The translations under genes were made by a program, and so were the position numbers. A model generated the notes under the pieces. The model saw only the letters and a program-made list of their open reading frames with translations. It searched no databases and had not been told where the DNA came from. From Benincasa hispida (Eukaryota > Streptophyta > Magnoliopsida > Cucurbitales > Cucurbitaceae), in assembly GCF_009727055.1 (NCBI RefSeq), contig NC_052351.1:4091180-4155179 (forward strand): DNA of 64,000 bases, read 5' to 3'. Of the stretch, positions 35,273 through 47,166 are shown piece after piece. Position 1 is the stretch's first letter, and each line of letters starts with the position of its first letter.

Positions 35273-36849
35273 CAAATGAACCGTTGTTATTGGCTGTTCT
35301 TTATAGTTGTTTTATTTGTTACCATATTTTCAAGTGATCATAAATAAGGATTTTCATCATGGTCTACTTTTATGGATAAACCTACTAGAAATTCCACTTT
35401 TTATATATATATATATATATAATTTTTCTTGGGTTGGGACCCAAAGGTTTTCAACCACTCCTTTTGGGTTAATTATAAATGAGGACAAAATAACACAAAA
35501 GAGATTGAAGGATTAAAGTAATCATGATGATCATTATTGCTTTGCAACTAAGCAATCTCATCTCACCTCTCTCTCGTTTCTCTTTACAAATTTTAGGCCT
35601 AATTAGGTTTCGTGTTTTGATAATAATTGTTAAAGGCCGGTTTAGATTTCGTTTTTAGTGTTTATTTATTTTTTTTTATAAAAAAGTTAACCTTATAAAT
35701 ATCTATTCCACCCTAAAATTATCCAGAAATTTGACTAAAAATTCAATTGTTTTATTTAAAGATGCAAACCATGGTGAGCCATTGAGAAGAAACATGCTTA
35801 ATTTTAAAAGATTAAATTAATGAACTACAATAAATCTACTTTTATACTAATTATATATTTTAAGACTCGCCTCATTTGTGAACGTGAAAATTTGTATAAA
35901 GTTCAAATAAATAACAAGTTATAATTAATTTGAAAAGATAATGACATTACAGGAATTTTAACACAACACATCTCATTTAATATAATGTTAAATCGTGCTT
36001 TAGTGATTGCGGTGGATATTCTTTTTTTTGTTTTGATATGATGTCATCTTCATTCGATTAAAGTTTTGGTGTTAGTTGTGTTATGTTTTCAAGTTTTTTT
36101 TTTTTATATGATTTTGATGATATATTATAATTGCATAAAATATGTCAATCGTATGAATGATATGTATCTCAAATATACTATTGATAGTACACTAATAAGG
36201 GTAAACTTGGTATAATAAAAAAAAGAAAATCAAATTTAATATTATTTTTAAAAAAATCGATAAATTGCTAATTACAATTTTTTCTTTTTCTTTTTTGCTA
36301 CTTTTTACTTCACAAATTTTGGATAATAATGAAGTTAAAAGAGAGAAATAGTTGAAGTGGTTTCTTCCTTGAGAAGAGAAAAATATTGCAAAGACGACCT
36401 CCACAGTTTCCCAAGTTTTTATCTTTTTATTTTTGAAAGAGAGACGGTTTGATTCAATATTTATTTATTTATTTATTTTAGGATGCAACCAAAAAATCCA
36501 GATAAGAAATGACATAAGACCAACAACAACGAATCACTCGTTTAGACAGCAACAATCCTCTTATGCTCTTCCAACATTTCAATGCATCTTTGAGAGCGTT
36601 ATAAAATTGTTACATCATTCTTGTCGTTATTCAAAATCACTGTAAAAGTTGCTTTTAATAATTCGTAATTAACTTAATATTTAATTTCATTTTGAAATGT
36701 GATTTTCATATCATAAAAGACATCATAAAAATATATTATGAATGATTAGATATTCGTTTTAGATCGATTTTGAAAATGACAGAAGTTATTTTAACAATTT
36801 CATAATCACTCCCAGATATGCATTTAGTCGCAAGCGAGTGCATCAAAAT
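35273..36849. other. Intergenic spacer, no gene seen
   Basis: AT-rich spacer with (TA)n at 35400-35421 and several T-runs. ORFs at 35307-35516, 36192-36404 and 36433-36645 lack any recognisable domain or start context. Confidence 0.7.
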
Positions 36850-37419
36850 TAGGGGTATTCAAAAAAATTCGATGACCCGAAAAAAGATATCAACTCAATC
36901 CAACCCTTGCAGTTTGGGTTGGATTATGAACTCTTTTAGGTTGAGTTTAGTTCAAATAAATGAAAATTTTATGAATCGAGTTGGTTCATTGGTCACCTGA
37001 AATAATCCAAGCCAACCCAAATTATTATGAACTTATGATACAATTAGATATACATATATTTATTTTAGTTTTATTTAATTTCATAGTTTTTGGATAATTT
37101 ATTTCCCAACCACTTTTTAAAAATAGTTTTTTAGCACTTTAGAATAAGGTTACATTATATAAATTGAAATTGAGTCGTTAATCTTCATTTAATATATGAA
37201 AATAGTTAAATCAAATTTTCCATATTAACATTTTACTTTCTTTTAAAATAAAGATTTAAATAAATGATTTGAGTAATTAGAACCAACTCAACCCAAATGT
37301 TGGGTTGAGTTGAGTTCATTTTTTTAAAGAGGGTTATTTGAGTTAAAAAACTTTACAATCCAAACAAGTGAATTGGGTCTAAAAGTTATTCAACCCAACC
37401 GAACATGTGAATACCTCTA
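36850..37419. mobile_element. hAT-type MITE, 570 bp, 8-bp TSD
   Basis: The ends are taggggtattca on the left and tgaatacctcta on the right, a near-perfect 12-bp inverted repeat of the TAGGGGTGTTCA kind usual for hAT elements. The flanks are atcaaaat (36842-36849) and accaaaat (37420-37427), an 8-bp duplication with one mismatch. Inside, 'caacccaa' and 'ttgggttg' runs form longer arms. No transposase frame. A shorter relative lies at 49076-49424. Confidence 0.85.
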
Positions 37420-37427
37420 ACCAAAAT

Positions 37428-38560
37428 ATTATGACAACACATTGATCATTGGAAAAAAAAAAGACATCACCATCTCAAGAGCACAATGTTTCACCTCGTC
37501 AATGAAAAAGAAACTTCAGTTAGATTCACATAGACGACATTGGGCAGGATAACAACATCTAAATTGCTTGACCCAACCAAGGTATTACGAACAATAAGAG
37601 ATAGAAGACCATTAAGACCATCACAAATAACTTTTAGTTAAAGAATTTTAACCTGTCACGCAATGATTACCATTTTGTCCACCTCCTTAGGGGAACCACG
37701 CCCAAGGATCCAAGTCTAACGATCTTGATTACTCCACCACGTCTTGTCATCACAAAGAGTATCAATATTGGTAGAAAAAAACAAGGTTAAATTTTCGTTG
37801 ATACATGACATTTCCACATTAAACGAGTAACATTTTTTAGATGATTCCTACATAGAACATACACGGGATCAGCATGAACTCTATCATTTTTCAAATTAGA
37901 TTTAGTATAATTAGGGTGTATTTGGTTAAACTTTTCAAGCATTTAATTTTGAAAAGAAGTAATTTTGAATTTTTTTTTAAGCAATCACTCAAAATAGGTT
38001 TTTGAAACATTTTTAAAATATATTTTAAACGGATTTTATCAAAAGAGTTTAAATTAAAATGACATTTTAGAAAACATTTATTTCTATATTCAATCCAAAC
38101 AATGTCTAATATCCGGCTTTCAATAATTTTTATTTTGTGTAATGTAAACTTTACAAAATAATAGAATTCATACAAATAGAGCTCATTCAAAATACAATAA
38201 ATAATTTACACGTTGTTAGTAAATTAGAAAATTAAAATTAAAATTAAAGTAATGTCGAGAATAGTTATTTTCTTAACCCATCCCCTCAAAAGAAAAAAAA
38301 AAATCTTAATCCATCGTGACAAAAGAAAAATATCATCTTCCGATAGAAAAAGAGGAGAAAAGAAAAATATAAAAAAATGCATAAACTATATTCAAATACA
38401 AACAAATTATTGATTGTGTACACAGCTGTTACATCAGTAACCAGATTCCTTCCCCCCCCTCGAAATAAAAATGTTATTTTCTTTAAACGAATTATTTTAA
38501 AATATAATTTCATCAATTCCAAAACTTTACAAAATGGAATCTGAAATATCGACAAAACAA
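37428..38560. other. Intergenic spacer with one MITE-like block
   Basis: No supported gene. Bases 37912-38108 begin 'gggtgtatttggttaaac' and end 'caatccaaacaatgtcta'. These ends are weakly inverted and typical of a common plant foldback repeat. Bases 37430-37850 have more balanced composition but no open frame of note; I do not recognise them. Confidence 0.55.
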
Positions 38561-38579
38561 AAGAAATTTAATTTACAGT

Positions 38580-39303
38580 TTGGAAAGGGCAAATCGTGTA
38601 AATACCTACTTTTCTGGGGGCCCGGTTCTTGTGTCTACCTTCCTTCTCCCGCTCAGCAAGTCCTTCCCTTTCCACCTTGCTTTCGTTTTTTCTCTGCAAA
38701 ACCCTAATTTAGCCTTGTTGATAAACAGAGAAGCAATTCGAATTATCACTAGCTCGCCACTGGGGGACCCGGGAAGACTTTTCTTTGTTGTCGTCTTGAG
38801 GTTTCCTGGAGCTCTTGACCGTTAATTTCTCCAGCACTTGACTTCTGGTCTGCTTCAACTGTAAGTACCAATTGTGTTTGTTTTTCTGGTGTTTTAACTT
38901 TTCCTGGTTGGGTCGTTTTATATTTGGAGTAGTTTTCTGTGCTCGAGTTGGAGAGACGTTGATGGTTGGAATTGATTTGTCACTTTAGTTGATACCTTTT
39001 AGTTCTCCAGCTCTTGCTTAGATGCCCATGAAGTATTCGGGAAAGGGAGTTTTGAAAAATTTGCCGATGTTGATTAGGGAAGCCATTTTACTCTGTATCC
39101 CACCATTCAATCGAGAACCCCATTTCCCCTCTCTGAAAGTTGATGTTATAGAGGAGTAACTTTTAGTTTCATGTTGCTGGCTCTTCTACGATATGGTTGA
39201 TTCACTTCCCATTCGGCCGTATTCATTACATTTTTGTTTAACTTAATAACGCATGAGTTTTATTGTTTTCTTCATCAGGATGCCATTGCAAGTATAGGGA
39301 GAT
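38580..39303 (+). promoter_or_regulatory. WAP gene 5' UTR region with leader intron and uORF
   Basis: A CT-rich, telo-box-containing stretch (aaaccctaa at about 38699) looks like the transcription start region and first non-coding exon. A splice donor act/gtaagtacc follows at 38860/38861, and an acceptor ttcatcag/gatg at 39278/39279, giving a 418-bp intron in the 5' leader. Just after the acceptor, the ATG at 39280 opens a five-codon frame (MPLQV) closed by tag at 39295-39297, only six bases before the main ATG and in the same frame. ORFs here (38580-38825) are leader, not protein. The transcription start itself is not determined. Confidence 0.65.
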
Positions 39304-42300
39304 ATGGATACAAATGAGACTCTGGAGGAGAATGGTAAGATGCAGCTTACTGAAAATGGTAAACTAGATGATAATCTGGGCGATGACTTCCTCGAGGATT
39401 TTGACTCTTGTTGGCAAGACATTACTGATCGGTTGACCATTTCGAGGATGGTAAGTGACTCTGTCATCAAGGGTATGGTAAATGCAATTTCTCAGGAGGC
39501 GCATGAGAAAATTACACGGAAAGAATTGGAGGTGTCTGAATTGAAGGAAATAATACACTCTTACCACTTGGGTTCCGAGAATACTAAGTTTTTGGCATCT
39601 CCATCGAGGCCGTGTCAGCAAAAAAGTACTGAATTTGACAGAAATGACAGCATCTGTGGTGCTCTCTTTGAGCATGATGAAATGAGAGAATCAATGTCGA
39701 GCCTAAGGAACACAGCTAAGGAAAACTTCAGGAAACTAAAGAAAGAAATTGATAGAATAAGAGGATGCAATTCAATTAGAAAGATCAATTCAGGATCTGA
39801 GTTGGTTGGACTTGGATTGAGTGGTATACTACAAGAAAAAGCATCTTCAAGATGTATTGACGTCGATAAAATAGTTGATGATCTTCAAGATAACCTAGAT
39901 ACTTTGTATAAGCGGGTGGAAGGTATAGTTCAATTGTCAAAAACATCTCTTGGTCAGTGGCAAGTTGAGCAGGAGTACCTTGCAGATATTGAAGGTATGG
40001 TGATTAGGAATTATATCTGGAGCATCCAACAAGAGTTTGAGGAGAAATTGTGGGACCAAAATGCTAAAATTTTGAGTAATGAAAGAAAGATATCAGGCGA
40101 AAAGATGAAAGAAATTTCATGTTTACGACAAGAACTAGATATAATTTCAAAATCACTATCTCCCTCTGAAGTTGGCCATTTGATTTCCTATAGTTCCATG
40201 GATTCTGACCATTCTCACCGCAAGTTATTAAGTAATCATATGACTTCATCAACTTTGCATTGGGAAGGAAATGGCAAACATGAAATGTCCAAGACGAGTC
40301 TTCCTGAGAATGTGGACCCTTCTCGTCTGAAGCATTTGGGCAGAGATGAACTAATTAATCATTTTAACACTGAGATGACAAAAATGAGTAGAAACCACGA
40401 GTCCCAAGTACAAGAAATTATTGAAGAAAATTTCACTCTCAAAAGAGAACTTTTGAAAGAAAGAGAGAAGTCATCTTTGTTGAAGAAGGATAAAGAGTTT
40501 GAAATACTAAGGAGAAAAATCCCCGACATTATTCTAAAATTAGATGACATTCTTTTGGAAAATGAGAAGTTACGATCATCTGGTGCTAATGATGAGAACC
40601 TAGGCACAATGAGGAATAGACTGGAGTCTCTTATTTCAGAAAATCACCACCTTAAGGACTTGCTTGGAGAAAAGAAAAAGGAGATTAAGTGTTTGTCTTC
40701 TCAAGTTTCAAGCCATGCCGAGAAAACGTCTCAACATTCTCTTTTACTTTCTAAGTCATTAAATACGATTGAACAAATTAAATGTGAGATGCAGGATGCA
40801 CAATTTGAAGCCTCAGTTTGTGAGGATATAGTCAAATGCTCCTTAAGGGAGATGATGGATCAAATCAGATGTGCCACTGAGGAGTCAGCTATGAGATATG
40901 ATATCATGCAAGGAATTTATGAAACTGTCTTTGAAGGAGCGTCATGCATAGGTGAGCTTGCTAGTACATCTGAAAGTGAACATTTGGATGAGGAGTCCAT
41001 CGTTATGCAAGGTCTTCTAGGAGTGGTTTTACAAGAATCCTTGAAAGAAGCCAAGGAGAAAATGTCTGACTTGCACAACAGATATATGGAAGAGATGAGT
41101 ACTCGACTGTCCCTTGAAAAAGAGGTGTCACATCGTGGAGAGGCATTAAGAGTAGAGGTTATTGAAAAAGAGAGGCTAGAAGCAGAACTAATGTCGTTTA
41201 GAGCATCATTAAAAGAAAAAGAACAGCTTGTGCGAGAAATAACAATCGTATTAGAAAAAGATAAAGAGAAGCTAGCTTTAGCTTATGATGAGGTTGGCTC
41301 TTTGAAGGATCAAACCAACAGGCAGGAAATACTGATTTTGAAAAGCCTTGAAGAGTCAGATACTACCAAGCTTAAATTGACAGAGGCCATGCAAAAAGTT
41401 GGATTACTTGAGGTGGAAATTTGTGAATCGAAACGGAACCTTGAACTAGCAATAACAGAATTTAGAAAGGTTGATGAAGAGAGAAGGATGCTTGTTGCCA
41501 TGGTGTCAGAGAATCAGGAGACTAAGTTATTGGTCGAGGAGAAAGAAAAGGAATCTAGGAAGCAGATGGAATCACTCATTTTTGTTGTCCAGGAATTACT
41601 GAAAGAAGTTTTTGATTTTGAACATAGGGTGATTGACTACATTTCAAGGAATAATGAAAGGTACTTGACAAATACTTTGATAATTTGTTTTGGTACTATT
41701 GCTGCAACTTGGATTATTGGTAATCTTCAAGATTGTTTTACTCCTTTTCTTCTTTGTCCCGGCATGGCTATGCTTGATTATTTTGCTTCTATCGGGAAGC
41801 GAATACCATGTCTTCCAATCTTACCTTAGTTACCCCTGCTCATGTGGCCCGGAGGTGGGAGGTGGGGTTACTTGAGTAGGTTGCTTCTTTCTTGGCTATC
41901 GATGTCATAAGTGGATTACAGTTCTTCTGTTATCATATCACATTTTTTTCTCTACAAAGTATGGTCTTTTAATGAGGTTCTATAAGGAAAGATTGAATAT
42001 TGAGGTGGAGTTGTAGCTCACCCTCACCAGGCCCCCAAGTTTAATATTAAGACACCTAACTTTACTTCAAAGTGTTGTCTGAAGTGCTAGACTATACTTT
42101 CTCATTTGTCTTTTTCGGCTTTAGACACATTATTATTTCTTATCATAGTGAGATTTTATCTTCTTATTCACATACATGAAGGAACTTTCTTACCTCACAC
42201 ACATGAAATGACTGATTCTTTTAAAACTGGTGTAGAACATCATCACTTTTTCTGGAATGCTTTATTTTTTGTATGTTCATTATCGTGAAATGAAAAACAT

Positions 42301-45300
42301 GATCGAGTTTGCCTCTTTTTCTTCCATACTTTGAGAAGAGAACCTCAAGCTCATTAACTAATATGAAATTAGTTACAGACTTATTTTTTTATCGTTAAAA
42401 AAGCTGCTCATATAAGCTAATCAATCAATGGTTGATCACTCCATGTTTTTTTTCTTTTTCTTTTATTATTTTTTCTATTGAAACAATAACTTTCATTGAG
42501 AATGAATAAAGAAAATACAAGGACATAAAATAAGCCCTCAAAAGGGAACTCTCCAAAAGGAAAGGGTTCCAATTGTCAAAATAGAACCTATAGAACAATT
42601 ACAAAAGTTTCTCGAAGATGAAGCTCAAAGAGAAACATGAAATCAAAAGAGAGACTAAACATTCGAGGGGTTCCTCCCCAAATTGCAAAGCACTCTGTTA
42701 TTCCTCTCACCCCAAAGATCCCACAAGATAACACACATCCCAACAAGCCAAACCATAAGAGCCAAACATTTTCACTAAAAGGTGGATTGAGGAGAAATGC
42801 CCTGAGCATATCAATAGTATCCTTATGGTGTGTAAACATGAAACCAAAAGTCTGGAAGAAATGATCCTAAACTAATCTCGCAAAGGCATATCTCCACAAA
42901 ATATGATCTAGGTCTTCCACTACCTTCTAACAAAGAATGCAACAGAAGGACTCCTAGTAATGAGGGCAACTTCTTCAACCGTCGATTCAGAGTGTTAACT
43001 CTTCCACGTAAAACCTGTCAAGTAAAGAACGTCACCTTCTGTGGAATCTTAATCCTCTACCAGGCAAAAGGAAAAGGTTTGTTAACTGGAAAAAAAATTA
43101 TAAGAAAACCCATTCGAACAGTCAACTCGAACTTGAAAATCCCTTTTCCCAATCCTATAGTCGCACTCCCCTCTCAGAGACAGGAGAGAGGAAAAATCCG
43201 CTGCTTCACTATCGGTCAACGAATGCCTGAAACCAAAAGAAAAAGAAACATAGGTACTTAAGCAGACCAAAAGATGAGCCACCACACGATTCTTAAGGAA
43301 GATAAACGATAAAGACAAGGAAATGAGAGGAGCAGAGGGATGTTCCCCCACCCACCACTCCTCTTAGAAGTATGTTTCCTTCCTTTTCCCCACCACACAA
43401 TGGACAAGTTGAGAGAAGGAGGGGAGCTCATGAGAAATATCTTTCCACAAATTTTGATAGGTGTCTTTAACTTCTCGCCAGTCTGCTACTCAAATAGGTG
43501 AGGACCATACTTGCTCTCGACAATCCTATGCCATAGAGTCTTGGGCTTGAGGGGAAAACACTAAAGCCATTTAGCCAACAATGCTTTGTTCCAGGTCCTT
43601 AAATTCCCAATTTCTAACCCACCTTGGTTAACAAGCTTATCAACAACCTCCCATCTCACTAGATGCGACCCTTACCTTCTTCAACTCCTCTCCAAAAGAA
43701 ATCATGCATGAGCTTCTTGATATCCTTACAGACCAAGATAGGGGCTGTGAACGGGGAGAAATAGTTGATGGGGATGCCACTTAGAACAGAACAAATAAGG
43801 GCTAATTTACCAACTTTAGAGGAAAAGGTCTTCTTCCAAGAGGCCTTTTTTTTTTTTCTAGCCTTCAGTTGCATTCCAAAAAGAGACAACCTTTGGATTG
43901 CTTCAAGGAGGAAGCTCTAACTAAGAGGAGGGAAAAGAACCTAAATCACAACTCACCACCTCAGCCTGACTTTTGAGCTTCTTTGGGTGTCATAGTTGAT
44001 ATGCATAATTTGACACTTACCATATTAATCCTAAGTGTTGACATGGCTTGAATGAAGGCCAAAATATGTGTTAAATTACCGATTGATCCAAAATCTTAAA
44101 CTGATAGGTGAAGGTAAATTTAATATTATATCACCTAACAATATGGTTCAACAAAAAAAAAAGAGTCCTTTCCATATGAAAAAAAAGATGGTATCATCGG
44201 CAAACTAAGGATCGGATTGGGCAACTTTCCTCCAGCCAACCTCAGTGGGTTCAATCACTTGACCTTGCACTCCCTTAGTGACAATCCTACTCAAAACAAT
44301 CATCACTAACAAGAAGAGAAAAGGGGATAAAGGGTCACTTTGCTTGAGGCCTCTCATAGTCTTTATCTTACGCCTGAGGCTACCATTGATGAGAAAATAG
44401 TAGCTTACATTCCTTGTGCAACTCTAGTCCACACTTTCCATTTATACACTAACGCTTTCTTTTTCAGGACCCTGTCCAAAAAGTTCCAATCTACATGATT
44501 GTAGGCATTTCTAAAATCAATTTGGTAGATCACTTCTTTCTTCTTATGTCTGTAATCCTCTATGGCTTCGCTAGCTATAAGAGCTTGATCAAGAATTTAC
44601 CTCCCAACTACAAATGCTCCTTGCGACTCAAAAATTGTCGACGGTAACATTTTTTAAACGATTGGCCAAGACCATAGCTACAGTTTTATAAACACTTTTA
44701 ATGAGATACTCCATGTATTAATCAAACCAAATAACATATCAAGACTCTTTTTACTCCATGTTTTGATTAAACAGAAACTTGTTTTGATTAAACAGAAACT
44801 TGTCATGAAGCTCGTTTCTTGAAGTTTCTAGATCAATATTCTTTCTTCGTAAGCATGTGTGTGAATGAGCCAAACTGATCCCTATATGCTTTTTTCTACC
44901 CCCAGTTTCTGCCGTTCCCCTACGACCTCTCTGTTTAGTTATCCATTCATTGGGATGCTTAAACCTCTTATTTTGCTCATAAATGAATAAAAATTACTAG
45001 TCTTGTAATTGGCCCTTTATATTTTTTTTATTTAAATGTTACGTGCTAGAATTTATGCTCCAAAGCCATTAATATTTTGTTTTCAGGTTGGGGAGTTTGA
45101 GTTCTGAGACAAAGTCACTTATCCAGAATGCTTCTATGGTGAAAAGGGAATGTTTGCTCTACAAGCAGAGGCTTGAGAAGAGGTGTTCTGATCTCCAAAA
45201 GGCTGAAGAAGAGGTATTAAAGCAGATTTTCCAAGTGAATCAATTTGTTAGTTCTATTTTCTGATATTGATTTTTTGCTTATGGAACTTGTACATGCAGC

Positions 45301-47166
45301 CACGTGGATGGATGATTTCTATAGACTTTTTGACAATGATTTTCTGGTTTTTCTTTTCTTTAGAAATTAGAGTAGTATTACCGTTTGATTAACTACGGCA
45401 ATCAATCTTCCTATTAATTTTATGTTTGAAACCCATTTTCTCATAAATGATTTATGTTTCTAAGATACTATCTCCAAGAGTTTTAAGAATCTATTATTAT
45501 TTTGATGTAGAAGTTCAAAGTTCACAATTAATTAAATGAAAAAGATGCATGCTTGTCAATAAAGTTAAAGTTAGCATTGAGTTCCTCAACAAGGAACTTC
45601 CAGATGATTTGGTTGCTTGAAAGACATCTAGAAGAAGCGTCATAAATAGTAAGCCGTTGTGAAATTCTGCAGTTTGTGGTTCATTAGATGGAATTTATAA
45701 TCCACGTGTTGAATTATCGTTTTATCTGGATATGGTATTTGTTCTCTTGTTATTCTCTCACTACTCAGTATGTCTGGTATAGACTTACAACTATTAATTT
45801 GCGTTTCTGTTTCAGGTCGATCTTTTGGGGGATGAGGTTGATGCTCTTTTACAACTTCTTGAAAAGATGTACATTGCTCTTGATCATTATTCACCAATAT
45901 TGAAACATTATCCTGGAGTAAGCTACTTTTCCTTTAATTTTTAGTTGCTTTCTTTATTTTTTAATACACTTTTGTTAATTCTTACCGATGTCTCCTGTCA
46001 AGAAATTGAGAAGAATAGTTTCAATTCACAAACTATTGTTTTTACTGAAAATGTTAAGATTTTAGGATTTGAAAATATTCAGTTCATTACTTGAATGCAG
46101 AATACATGCTTTGAGAACCTTTTTGTTCATCTCCTTGAATATTGGAATTATACTGTGAAAATTTGAGAGGAGCGGAGATAGGAGTGGATAAATAAGACTT
46201 TTGAAAATCATATATGGGGATATATAGAAAACTACTTGAGTTTTAAGTGGTTCAAGTCTCAAGTCTCTCTCTCTCTTGCATCTGATTCCTCTAGTTATAA
46301 CAACTAGTCTTCAACCAACTTCTTACAAACTGCCTTTTCAATTCCCACAATCCACATTACCTTTTCTCTCTACTCCCTATCAAAAGCTTTCATCTTTGGG
46401 TGAGCACAGGGATACAATTTGAAAATCTTTCAACTATTCGATTGAATGGAGGACTTGTATTTAAATGAATTGGTGATAATGTACTATAGATTAACCTTTT
46501 GGTTCTATTTCTTTGAGATTTATATTTTCTCTAAAATAGTTTCGTCATCTTTGTACATGCTGAAGGAAGAACTTTTGGAAGGTTGACAACCAAAATTTAT
46601 TTTGCATCTTTAACCCTGAAATTCTTATCCTGATTGCACTGCAATCGATCATCTTGATTGCTAGATTTCACCCACACCTTTCATTTGTTAAGGATCCGTG
46701 GAGTCTAGTAACCATTGACTGTCAGCTTGATATCTAATTTTTTGAAATTTGGTGATCATTACTACATATAATTTGGTTTTATTTTTTAAATTTATTTATT
46801 TCCGGTTAAGTAGTGTTGACAAACTAATAATTTTGCCCCCAAACAAATAAAAATAAAAAGAGAACAGATATTAGTTACATTACCACAATAATTTTGAGGT
46901 CCTCGGTGATTGGATACATTTTTTACTTTAATTTTTTTTACATTACCACAACAATTTTGGGGTTCGTTTGGTTATCTGACTTTTGTGGATGGTTATATTG
47001 CGTGTGCTCGGAGTAAAATAATTTGTGTATATGTATATATATATATTCACTTATGCCTTAAATTTGCCAATAATTTATACTTGTATTTTCTTTTGTATTA
47101 TAGATTGTTGATATCTTGAAGCTTGTAAAAAAAGAATTGAGTGGTGATACGAGAGAGGCTTTTTGA
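39304..47166 (+). CDS. WAP: WPP domain-associated coiled-coil protein (WAP)
   Basis: Four coding exons: 39304-41660, 45087-45213, 45816-45917 and 47104-47166. Donors are ag/gtactt, gag/gtatta and gga/gtaagc; acceptors are ttttcag, tttcag and attatag. Phases fit (2, 0, 0) and the product is 882 aa. It starts [20 protein letters not shown] and has a conserved acidic segment ([20 protein letters not shown], residues about 31-50). Most of the rest is predicted coiled coil, rich in Glu, Lys and Leu. The conserved tail spans the small exons: [52 protein letters not shown]. This matches the tomato WAP family (834 aa), known as a partner of the WPP-domain protein MAF1 and reported at the Golgi. No signal peptide. 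Reading past 41660 gives a hydrophobic 56-residue tail, which is intron. Identity is from recognition. Confidence 0.92.
42438..44764 (-). mobile_element. 5'-truncated L1-type LINE, antisense in WAP intron
   Basis: Read on the minus strand from about 44752. RT begins at ANRLKNV (about 44670), then [12 protein letters not shown] (about 44520), [13 protein letters not shown] (about 44340, usual [13 protein letters not shown]) and FADDTIFF (about 44195, the YADD-type active site). A post-RT region follows ([20 protein letters not shown] at about 43770, DFFWRGV), then a zinc-binding C-terminal region ([18 protein letters not shown] at about 42760). Stops and shifts break every block. The 3' end carries a T-rich run on the plus strand at 42445-42475, the trace of a poly(A) tail. 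Flanks share actccatgtttt at 42438-42449 and 44753-44764, a 12-bp target duplication. The endonuclease is missing, as in a typical 5' truncation. Confidence 0.88.
44761..44802 (+). repeat. 21-bp perfect tandem duplication at LINE edge
   Basis: The 21 bp at 44761-44781 (ttttgattaaacagaaactt plus g) are repeated exactly at 44782-44802. The first copy overlaps the last four bases of the right LINE target duplication. Confidence 0.95.

Larger units (their letters stand above)
41661..45086 (+). other. WAP coding intron 1 (3.4 kb) hosting a LINE
   Basis: The intron runs from the donor gtacttgac to the acceptor ttttgttttcag. It is much longer than the other introns (602 and 1186 bp) mainly because of the antisense LINE. 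The sequences 41661-42437 and 44765-45086 are ordinary AT-rich intron. Short ORFs at 41690-42288 are not genes. Confidence 0.85.

Noticed and set aside
37430..37850. Possible gene remnant on the minus strand
   Set aside because: Composition is more balanced than its surroundings, but all frames have frequent stops and I recognise no motif.
38580..38825. 81-codon ORF before WAP
   Set aside because: Lies in the inferred non-coding first exon; no domain, and a telo-box/CT-rich leader explains the composition.
41661..41829. Hydrophobic C-terminal tail continuing the large WAP exon
   Set aside because: A good donor at 41660 and a conserved tail encoded by downstream exons in correct phase show this is intron.
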